Source: Candidatus Krumholzibacteriia bacterium (GTDB taxonomy: Bacteria; Krumholzibacteriota; Krumholzibacteriia; G020349025). Taken from it: a stretch of 28,838 nt of DNA. A program made the position numbers and the translations under genes. Shown here one piece after another: positions 21,018-28,838 of the stretch. Where the stretch lies: positions 1 through 28,838 of the forward strand of contig DASRJW010000080.1 of the NCBI GenBank assembly GCA_035649275.1, in the 5' to 3' direction. The notes beneath the pieces are model-generated. The model made no database searches, was not told the DNA's origin, and worked only from the letters and a program-made list of their open reading frames with translations. Numbering within the stretch: position 1 is the stretch's first letter; every line of letters begins with the position of its first letter.

Positions 21018-22109
21018 TCACCCACGCATACCAAGGCGCCGCAGCACCTTTTGGTTCCGGGAGCGCCGCGGCTTCGAGGGGCGCCGCCCGAGAGCGCGGC
21101 GGAGGAGTGGCAGGGAGCGGTCCAAACGGTAGGAAACGTTCATGTGCCCGTCGTCGAACTCCTCGTAGCGGTGGCGGATGCCGAGACGCTGCAGGCCGGC
21201 GTGGAACTGACGGGCCCCCAGGTGCAAGGCGAACTCGTCGCTGCTGCCGCAGTCCAGGTAGAGCAACCGCAGGCTCCGGAGTGCGGCGGCATGGCGCGGC
21301 AGCAGCCGTAGCGGGTCCTGGCGCAGCCAGCGCTCCCAGGTGCCGCGGTCCAGGGCCCCGGTGTGCAGATGCATGGGCAAGCCGATACCGAAGGGCCGGC
21401 CGGGCTGCGGCGAGTAGCAGGCCGCCATGGCCAGGATGTTCATGGCGTCGAAGAGCTCGTGGCTCTTGCGCGGCGACGCTTCGAAGGCGCGGACGAATCC
21501 TGCGACACCGCCGTGGCGTTCCACCTGGCGCAAGAACTTGGGGAAGTCCGGGAAGTAGCAGAACTCGAAGCCCATGTCGCCGCTGTGACACGCCACGGCG
21601 CCGAACACCTCGGGGTGGCGCATGCCGAGCCGCAGGGCCCCGTAGCCGCCGCTCGACTTGCCGAAGACGCCGCGGTGCGCGCGGCCGGGCAAGGTACGGC
21701 AACTCTTCTCCACCCAAGGCACGACTTCGCCGATCAGATGTTCCTCGTAGCGACCGGTGGCGCTGGAGTCGAGGTACTGGCTGCCGCCCCACCGCGTGCA
21801 GCAGTCCGGCATGACGACGATGGTCGGCGCCAACACACCGGTGGCGTGCAGGCGGTCGAGTCGAGCGTCGAGGGCTTCACCCCAGGGCGAGGTGTTGAGC
21901 CAGGAGCGGCCCGAGCCGGTGAAACCGGAGAGGGCGAAGAGCACGGGATAGCGCCGTGACGAGGTCGCATACCCCGGCGGCAGGTACACGGGAAGACGGC
22001 GTACGCTGGGGTCGCCGAGAGGGTTGCGGCGCAGCACGCGGCTGCTGAACTCGACCTGGACGACGGTGCCCCGCACCGCATGCGCGCGCTTCCGCTGCTC
22101 GCCCGCCAC
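21018..22109 (-). CDS. esterase-D / S-formylglutathione-hydrolase-type alpha/beta hydrolase
   Basis: 363 residues, alpha/beta-hydrolase of the putative esterase family (PF00756-like). The substrate loop region is YPVLFALSGFTGSG (54-67). The nucleophile elbow is GKSSGGYGALR (150-160, Ser152). The acid is probably Asp291 in CGSSDEFAL, and the His is His322 in FDDGHMNVSYRLD (318-330). The C-terminal tail of about 20 residues is very basic (RRPSKPRRSRNQK). No signal peptide is seen from this start, so it is cytosolic unless translation begins further upstream. Start: GTG at 22109 with AAGGAA upstream; the frame is open to 22343, through the divergent gene's leader. Esterase/acyl-transfer activity is the family role; the substrate is unknown. 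It lies upstream of the TPR operon, separated by 265 bp. Confidence 0.83.
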   Translation of the reverse strand: MAGEQRKRAHAVRGTVVQVEFSSRVLRRNPLGDPSVRRLPVYLPPGYATSSRRYPVLFALSGFTGSGRSWLNTSPWGEALDARLDRLHATGVLAPTIVVMPDCCTRWGGSQYLDSSATGRYEEHLIGEVVPWVEKSCRTLPGRAHRGVFGKSSGGYGALRLGMRHPEVFGAVACHSGDMGFEFCYFPDFPKFLRQVERHGGVAGFVRAFEASPRKSHELFDAMNILAMAACYSPQPGRPFGIGLPMHLHTGALDRGTWERWLRQDPLRLLPRHAAALRSLRLLYLDCGSSDEFALHLGARQFHAGLQRLGIRHRYEEFDDGHMNVSYRLDRSLPLLRRALGRRPSKPRRSRNQKVLRRLGMRG

Positions 22110-22264
22110 GCTGCTTCCTTTCGTGCACCGGGAACGTGCGCATCCTACGGGCCCCCCCTGCGACGCCGCAACCGCCGCCACGGCGGCGACGGCGGCAGCG
22201 CCCCACCGCCACGACGCCGGCGGGTGCTGTGCTAAGCTTCCCAAACGCCTGCTGGGAGATCCTC

Positions 22265-24151
<1,887 letters not shown>

Positions 24152-24332
24152 TCCGGGCGGGGAATGCATCCGCAAGATCCCGGAGGCACGGCAGCCGCCT
24201 GGAATCGCAGTCTTGCGCGCGCAGATCCTGCGGGGTCCGTTCGCTTCCACCGCGATGGTTTTCCTTCCTGTCCAGTAAGGAAGAAACAAAAGCACGAGCA
24301 GAAAATCCTGCTCGCCTGCCCCCAACCCGACC

Positions 24333-24341
24333 TGTTAAGAT
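24333..24341 (+). promoter_or_regulatory. candidate extended -10 for the HAD gene
   Basis: TGTTAAGAT matches the TGnTATAAT extended -10. It lies 93 bp before the GTG at 24435 in a 283-bp gap that is less GC-rich than its surroundings. No good -35. A CGAGCAG/CTGCTCG hairpin (24293-24299 with 24306-24312) stands just upstream. Confidence 0.3.
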
Positions 24342-24434
24342 TGACTTCGCTTCCCCGTTGATTCGTTGGCCGGACGAGTGCTGCCTTTTGGTTGCTCTCG
24401 CTAGCAGTCCACCACGCGGACCAGGAGAGAAAGC

Positions 24435-25055
24435 GTGCCCGCACTGCGAGCAGTGCTCTTCGATTTGGACGGCGTCCTGGTCGACTCCCGCGAGGCCTGG
24501 TTTCGCCTCGTCAACCAGGCCACCCGTCACTTCTGCAAGCCCGATGTGAGCCGCGAACAGTTCGAGCAATCCTGGGGTCAGGGAATCGAAGCCGACCTGC
24601 AACAGTTCTTTCCGGGCTGCGCCGCAGCGGACGTGCAGCGCTTCTACGAGGCGCACCTGCTCGACTTCGACGGGTGCATGCTGAGGCGGGACGGAGCGCG
24701 GGATGTGCTCGTGGGCCTGCACGAGGCCGGGATCCTGCGCGGCGTGGTCACCAACACACCCACCTGCCTGGCCCGAGACCTTCTCGCCTGGGCCGGCCTC
24801 ATCGGCCTGGTGGATGTCACCGTGGGCGCCGGACCGAGGATCGCGGCCAAGCCAGCGCCGGACATGGTGCTCCAGGCCTGCAGGGAACTGGAGCTGCAGC
24901 CACGGCAGGCGCTCTTGGTCGGAGATTCGCAATGCGACGCCGAGGCTGCCGCGGCGGCGGCGGTGCGCTTCGTCGGCTTCCGGACCGAGCGCGCCCCGGC
25001 GGTGCAAGAACTCGGTGAGATCCTCGCCCTCGTCGGAGCACCGCCGGGACGCTGA
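24435..25055 (+). CDS. HAD-superfamily phosphatase (phosphoglycolate-phosphatase-like)
   Basis: 206 residues. Motif I: VLFDLDGVLVDS (7-18; nucleophile Asp10, acid Asp12). Motif II: VVTNT (104-108, Thr106). Motif III: Lys139 in AAKPAPD. Motif IV: LLVGDSQCDAEAA (161-173; Asp164, Asp168). A helical cap of subclass I lies between motifs I and II (about 20-85). The pattern fits phosphoglycolate or sugar-phosphate phosphatases of the Gph/beta-phosphoglucomutase group. The normal Gph motif has GDSxxD, as here. Start: GTG at 24435 with AGGAG seven bases upstream. It converges with the symporter gene, whose stop is three bases away. Confidence 0.87.
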   Translation: MPALRAVLFDLDGVLVDSREAWFRLVNQATRHFCKPDVSREQFEQSWGQGIEADLQQFFPGCAAADVQRFYEAHLLDFDGCMLRRDGARDVLVGLHEAGILRGVVTNTPTCLARDLLAWAGLIGLVDVTVGAGPRIAAKPAPDMVLQACRELELQPRQALLVGDSQCDAEAAAAAAVRFVGFRTERAPAVQELGEILALVGAPPGR

Positions 25056-25058
25056 GCT

Positions 25059-26549
25059 TCAAGAAGCCAGCGCCGAGCTTTCCACCACCGCAGAAGCCCC
25101 GCCCGCCCGGGCCCGTGCCCTCACCCAGACCGACAGCAGCGTCCCGAAGGCGAAGGTGAGCGGCGCCGTGATGGCGCTGAACCAGATGCCCGGGATCGTC
25201 CACGGCCCAAACCGGGTCACGCCGAGAAGAAGCCCGGCGGCGGCGCAAGCACCCCAGAACGCCCCGGTGCCGTTCGCCCGCGGCGACCACAGGCCGAGCA
25301 TGAAGAGACCGAGCACCGGCCCGACGAAGTAGGACGTGTAGGTGGCCAGGAAGGTGAGGAGCGTCTGCGCTTTCCCCGCCACGTAGAAGGCCGAGCCGAT
25401 CCCGATCAGCCCGGAACAGACGACGAGGAGCCGTGCGACCCGCAGGTAGTGCACCTCGGGCTCGTTCCGTCTGAAGTAGCGACGGTAGAAGTCCACCACC
25501 AGGCAGGTGGAGAAGGAGTGCATGGCGGAATCGCAGGAGGACATGGCGGCGGCGAAGATGGCGGCAGCGAGCAGACCGGCCACCGCCGGAGGCAGCTCGT
25601 TGGCGATGAAGATCGGCAGGATGCGATCGGGCAGGACCTCCGCGGGCAAGTGCCCGGGTGCAGCCTGGTAGAAGGCGTAGAGGAAAACGCCGAGGAGCAG
25701 CGTGCCAGCGACGCCGATGCAGCCCGTCCCCCAGGCCAGCAGCGCGGCCCGGCGCGCGGCGCGCACGTCGGCGCAGGCGAGGTAACGCTGCACCGACTGC
25801 TGGTTCGTCCCCGCCACGGCGAAGGCCAGCATGCCGTAAGCGAGGATGGCGGTGGGGAGAGCGCGGATCGACTGCGGGTTCCAGGAGAGGTCGAAGAGCA
25901 CCCAGCGGCCCCCTGCCTTTGCCGTCGCCACGATGCTGTCGAAGCCGCCCTCCACCTGGCGGCTGGCGACGAAGAGGGTGGCGCCGATGCCGAGCAGCAC
26001 CATGGCGAACTGCAGCACGTCGGTCCACACCACCGCAGCCAGCCCACCGGCCACCGTGTAGAGCACGGCGACGACGCCGACGATGGCGATCGACACGGCC
26101 AGCGACAGATGGGACACCTCGGAGACCACGAGCGCGGCGCCGTAGAGCAAGGCACCGAGTCGCACCACCACGAAGAGCAGGAAATAGAGCGAGGCGAGCG
26201 AACGCGTCTTGGCGTCGAAGCGCCTCTCCAGGTATTCGTAGGCCGTGGTCAAGTCGAGACGGGCGAAGAGCGGCAAGAAGAAGGTGCAAACCAAGAGATA
26301 ACCGATCAGATCGCCGATCTGCAGCTGCAGCCAGAGGAAGCCGTGGCCATAACCCTCGCCTGGTCCGCCGAGGAGCGACGCCGCCGAGAAGGCGGTGGCG
26401 ATGATGGAGATGCCGAGGGCCCACCAGGGCAGGCGGCGCGAGCCGCGGAAGTACTCGTCGGTGCCGCTCTGCTTCCGGCTGGTGAGCCAGCCGATGAAGA
26501 GGACCGCCCCCGCGTAGAGGACAACGACTGCCCAGCCGATGGGATGCAT
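25059..26549 (-). CDS. sodium:solute symporter (SSS family)
   Basis: 496-residue membrane transporter with about 13 helices. Landmarks: the N-terminal YFRGSRRLPWWALGISIIAT, LLGGPGEGYGHGF, and LYTVAGGLAAVVWTDVLQF, a characteristic SSS signature. Further along are GTNQQSVQRYLACAD, AAAIFAAAMSSCDSAMHSFS (the Na+-site region with Ser/Thr on helix 8), and TFLATYTSYFVGPVLGLFML. It resembles the PanF/PutP/SGLT superfamily; a carboxylate, sugar or amino acid substrate cannot be decided. Start: ATG at 26549 with GGAGG eight bases upstream; the frame is open to 26744, but that part is basic and non-protein-like. It ends three bases from the HAD stop. Confidence 0.93.
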   Translation of the reverse strand: MHPIGWAVVVLYAGAVLFIGWLTSRKQSGTDEYFRGSRRLPWWALGISIIATAFSAASLLGGPGEGYGHGFLWLQLQIGDLIGYLLVCTFFLPLFARLDLTTAYEYLERRFDAKTRSLASLYFLLFVVVRLGALLYGAALVVSEVSHLSLAVSIAIVGVVAVLYTVAGGLAAVVWTDVLQFAMVLLGIGATLFVASRQVEGGFDSIVATAKAGGRWVLFDLSWNPQSIRALPTAILAYGMLAFAVAGTNQQSVQRYLACADVRAARRAALLAWGTGCIGVAGTLLLGVFLYAFYQAAPGHLPAEVLPDRILPIFIANELPPAVAGLLAAAIFAAAMSSCDSAMHSFSTCLVVDFYRRYFRRNEPEVHYLRVARLLVVCSGLIGIGSAFYVAGKAQTLLTFLATYTSYFVGPVLGLFMLGLWSPRANGTGAFWGACAAAGLLLGVTRFGPWTIPGIWFSAITAPLTFAFGTLLSVWVRARARAGGASAVVESSALAS

Positions 26550-26758
26550 TCCCGACGCCTCCCTCCACCCTGCACCCGTGCGCAGGGTCCTCCAATCGAG
26601 GTTGGAGAGGCAAGCAACAACGGCGCCGAAACGGCCACGGCGGGAGCGCCGGCCGCCGTGTCCTCGACCTCCAGACCTGGCAAGCGAAGGAGCAGCCGGG
26701 GAGCCGGAGCGCGTGCTATCGTGCCGGGCGTTCGGACGGATCACTCTGGAGGTGCGCC

Positions 26759-27328
26759 ATGCGGTCGCGGTCGTCCCGCCCCCCGCTCCGCCTCGTCGGA
26801 GCCGACGACTTCACCCCGGAAGGGCAGGCGGCTCTGCACCGGCTCTTCAACGGCAGCATCATGCACGGCGGCACCATCGGCTTTCTCAAGCCCATGAAGC
26901 GCCGGAACGCCGCGGAGTACTTCGGCAGCCTGCAGCAGGGCATCGCGGACGGCGACGTCATCGCCGTCGTGGCGGGAGCGAAGCCCTTCGACGGTTTCGG
27001 GCTCATCCGCAGAGATCCCAAAGACGAGCTGCGGCGGCATTGCTGGGAGATGGGCCGCGTCATGGTGCGGCACGAGCTGCAACGCCACGGCCTGGGCGCC
27101 GCCATCGTCCAGCGGCTGTTGGCCGAGGCCAAGCGCCGCAAGGTGGAGATCGTCTGGCTCGACGTGCGCATCACCAACGTGGCGGCGATCGAACTCTTCC
27201 AGAAGCTCGGGTTCCGGACTTGGGGCATCTTCCCGAACAACATCCGGGACCGGCGGACCTACGCCGACGTCATCTACATGGCCTGCGATCTCCGCCACAC
27301 CTATCGGCCACTCCGCGACCTGCCCTGA
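26759..27328 (+). CDS. GNAT-family N-acetyltransferase
   Basis: 189 residues. The acetyl-CoA site is MVRHELQRHGLGAAIVQRLL (102-121), with the pyrophosphate loop Gln108-Arg-His-Gly-Leu-Gly113. It is followed by WLDVRITNVAAIELFQKLGF, the classic motif B of GNAT enzymes. The N-terminal part (MHGGTIGFLKPM, 35-46) may be involved in substrate choice. The ending (NIRDRRTYADVIYMACDL) is the typical final strand. The acceptor amine is unknown. Start: ATG at 26759 with GGAGG six bases upstream. It is divergent from the symporter gene and 210 bp before the protease gene. Confidence 0.9.
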   Translation: MRSRSSRPPLRLVGADDFTPEGQAALHRLFNGSIMHGGTIGFLKPMKRRNAAEYFGSLQQGIADGDVIAVVAGAKPFDGFGLIRRDPKDELRRHCWEMGRVMVRHELQRHGLGAAIVQRLLAEAKRRKVEIVWLDVRITNVAAIELFQKLGFRTWGIFPNNIRDRRTYADVIYMACDLRHTYRPLRDLP

Positions 27329-27386
27329 GCCGGTCTGCCCTGCGCCCCGCCCGGCCCGTCCACGCGCGCCGGCTCCACCGCTCCGT

Positions 27387-27442
27387 TGTCCCCCGTTCGC
27401 TGTCCCCCGTTCGCTGTCCCCCGTTCGCCGTCCCCTGTTCGC
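27387..27442 (+). repeat. 14-bp tandem repeat, four copies
   Basis: Unit TGTCCCCCGTTCGC: three identical copies at 27387-27400, 27401-27414 and 27415-27428, then CGTCCCCTGTTCGC at 27429-27442, and a degenerate fifth copy after it. It lies 97 bp before the protease start, in the 210-bp gap after the acetyltransferase gene. Confidence 0.92.
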
Positions 27443-27538
27443 CGTCCTCCCGGGCTCGCCGGCCCCCTGCTCGCACCCCCTTGCTGGGAGCCGAGGCCCT
27501 CGGCCACAATCCAGGCTCGCCGTCCCCGGAGGAGTACC

Positions 27539-28717
27539 TTGCGCCCCCTGACTCTGGCTCTCGCATTCGCTCTCATCGTCCCCAGCGCCTGTTCTTCCGA
27601 CGAGCGCAGTCAGTCGGAAGCCACAGCGTCTTCGAATGCGACCGCAAGGCCCGAAGCTGCGGCGGCACCTTCCAAGAGCCAGCCGGCGGAAACGAAACCT
27701 CCCGCCCAGGCCGCCGGTGAGGAGCCGCCCTTGCCGTCCGGGCTGCTCCCGGACGAGCGCAACACCATCGAGGTCTTCCGCCACGTTTCGCGATCCGTCG
27801 CCAACATCACCTCGAAGGGAATGACCCGCAACTTCTTCACCCTCGACGTGACGGAGATCCCCCTCGGCTCTGGCTCGGGGTTCGTCTGGGATCGCGAAGG
27901 ACACATCGTGACCAATTTTCACGTCGTCGCCGAAGGCACCAGCTTCAGCGTCACCCTGGCCGACGGCTCGGTGTACGACGCGCAGCTGGTGGGGAGGGAA
28001 CCGAACAAAGACCTCGCGGTGCTGTACATCGGCGCCCCCTCGGCTTCGCTACCTCCGATCCAGCCCGGTAGCTCGAGAGACCTCGTGGTGGGCCAGAAGG
28101 TGCTCGCCATCGGCAACCCCTTCGGCCTCGACCAAACCCTGACCACAGGGATCATCAGTGCCCTGGGCCGGGAGATGAAGTCGGTCACCGGGACCACCAT
28201 CCACGACGTCATCCAGACCGACGCGTCCATCAATCCCGGGAACTCCGGAGGGCCGCTGCTCGACTCCTCGGGCCGCCTCATCGGTATCAACACCGCGATC
28301 TACTCCCAAGTGGGACAAAGCGCCGGCATCGGCTTCGCCGTGCCGGTGAACACGGTGCTGGAGATCGTCCCCCAGCTCATCCAGTTCGGCGGCGTGAAAC
28401 GCGCCGGCTTCGGCGTGGAGATGTTGCCGGAGAATCGCGCCCGCCAGTGGCGCGTGGTCGGGGTCGCGGTGATGACGGTCACGGCGGGGAGTGCCGCTGC
28501 CAAGGCCGGCTTGAAATCCGCTTGGCAGGACGATGCGGGCCGCATCCATTTGGACGTCATCACGGCAATCGATGGCAAGAGCGTGGAGGACTACGGCGAC
28601 ATGGGCGATATCCTCGAAGACCACGAGCCAGGCGATCGCGTCAAGGTGACGTACGTGCGTGACGGCCGCGAGCACCAGACCGAGGTCGTCCTGCAGGAGA
28701 TCAAGACCAACCCCTGA
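27539..28717 (+). CDS. exported HtrA/DegP-like serine protease with PDZ domain
   Basis: 392 residues from TTG 27539, chosen for GGAGGAG just upstream and because it places a signal peptide at the N-terminus (MRPLTLALAFALIVPSACSS). Cys18 could be lipidated, but the -3 residue is Pro, so the lipobox is poor. A Ser/Ala/Pro-rich linker runs to about 70. The trypsin-like domain has His128 (TNFHVVAEG), Asp158 (NKDLAVLYIG) and Ser236 (INPGNSGGPLLD), a complete triad. One PDZ domain follows (about 285-390; VVGVAVMTVTAGSAAAKAGL and the last strands VKVTYVRDG). This is a DegS-like layout with one PDZ, whereas DegP has two. It should act in the periplasm on damaged or signal proteins. The 14-bp repeat precedes it. 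Confidence 0.92.
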   Translation: MRPLTLALAFALIVPSACSSDERSQSEATASSNATARPEAAAAPSKSQPAETKPPAQAAGEEPPLPSGLLPDERNTIEVFRHVSRSVANITSKGMTRNFFTLDVTEIPLGSGSGFVWDREGHIVTNFHVVAEGTSFSVTLADGSVYDAQLVGREPNKDLAVLYIGAPSASLPPIQPGSSRDLVVGQKVLAIGNPFGLDQTLTTGIISALGREMKSVTGTTIHDVIQTDASINPGNSGGPLLDSSGRLIGINTAIYSQVGQSAGIGFAVPVNTVLEIVPQLIQFGGVKRAGFGVEMLPENRARQWRVVGVAVMTVTAGSAAAKAGLKSAWQDDAGRIHLDVITAIDGKSVEDYGDMGDILEDHEPGDRVKVTYVRDGREHQTEVVLQEIKTNP

Positions 28718-28820
28718 AGCAGCGACTGGGAACTTGGTGGCGGAGTCCGCTCCGGACGCCGCCGCGGGGACAGAATCCAATGGCGGCGCCGCCGGCGCCG
28801 GCAGGGCCTGGAGGAAAAAC

Positions 28821-28838
28821 ATGGCACGCCGAGTCGAC
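28821..28838 (+). CDS. start of a gene cut by the right edge
   Basis: GGAGG, six bases, then ATG at 28821, followed by five more open codons (Ala-Arg-Arg-Val-Asp). This is too little to identify a product. The gap before it (28718-28820) holds GC-rich hairpins, including CGGCGCC/GGCGCCG (28784-28790 with 28794-28800), with no T-tract. If real, it is on the same strand as the protease and may be co-transcribed. Confidence 0.5.

Noticed and set aside
19013-21814. Plus-strand open frame of over 900 codons opposite the TPR and esterase genes
   Set aside because: Its sequence is Arg/Gly/Leu-rich without domains, and it is antisense to two well-supported genes; a high-GC shadow frame.
24817-26613. 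Long minus-strand frame overlapping the symporter gene
   Set aside because: The neighbouring frame encodes the helices and SSS signatures; this one is shifted and Arg/Gly-rich.
27387-27442. CRISPR array
   Set aside because: The units are 14 bp and directly adjacent with no spacers, and no cas gene is present.
27539-27592. Lipoprotein signal with Cys18 as lipidated residue
   Set aside because: The -3 position is Pro (VPSAC), which does not fit the usual lipobox; kept only as a possibility in the gene entry.

Overview
High-GC bacterial chromosome segment (roughly two-thirds G+C or more by eye). TonB/ExbB/ExbD proteins and several exported proteins imply a two-membrane cell. Codons end mostly in G or C and many starts are GTG or TTG behind clear GGAGG-type ribosome sites. 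The gene set would suit an uncultured lineage near the FCB group (for example Eisenbacteria- or Krumholzibacteria-like), but no marker gene here settles the taxonomy. There is no phage, transposase, CRISPR array or plasmid gene; it reads as core and accessory metabolism.

Layout. 1-2909 (+): the end of a CitMHS/NhaD-type antiporter, a 63-residue unknown protein, and a long SHMT-like PLP enzyme, tightly spaced. 2997-4958 (-): a COG5553-type cupin, a carboxymuconolactone-decarboxylase-like protein without the redox cysteines, and a TPR protein with a zincin-type metalloprotease end. 5181-5945 (+): an exported thioredoxin-like protein, followed by 342 bp without a gene that holds several hairpins and a good intrinsic terminator. 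6288-7685 (-): RluA-type pseudouridine synthase and PduO-type cobalamin adenosyltransferase. 7852-7928 (+): tRNA-His with its terminator. 8101-9951 (-): six-helix membrane protein, winged-helix regulator and divergent cis-prenyltransferase with overlapping ends. 10167-12110 (-): an orphan molybdopterin oxidoreductase, divergent from a cystathionine-gamma-synthase-type enzyme (12310-13473, +). 13474-13693 holds a large imperfect palindrome.

13694-20752 (-) is the most coherent block: eight genes in transcription order encoding an exported TPR protein, a STAS protein, an ExbB/TolQ-like protein with a long N-terminal extension, two different ExbD/TolR proteins, a TonB protein and two exported proteins of unknown role. 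It looks like a proton-driven envelope machine with its own periplasmic parts and a STAS switch protein. This is the best candidate for an undescribed system in the window.

21018-22109 (-): an esterase-D-type hydrolase. 22265-24151 (+): a fused homocysteine methyltransferase / methylenetetrahydrofolate reductase. 24435-25055 (+): a HAD phosphatase, converging on a sodium:solute symporter (25059-26549, -). 26759-27328 (+): a GNAT acetyltransferase. 27539-28717 (+): an HtrA-like protease preceded by a 14-bp tandem repeat. The first six codons of another gene reach the right edge. One-carbon and sulfur-amino-acid metabolism recurs (SHMT-like enzyme, cystathionine-gamma-synthase-like enzyme, methyltransferase/reductase fusion, cobalamin adenosyltransferase), but these genes are scattered and do not form one operon.
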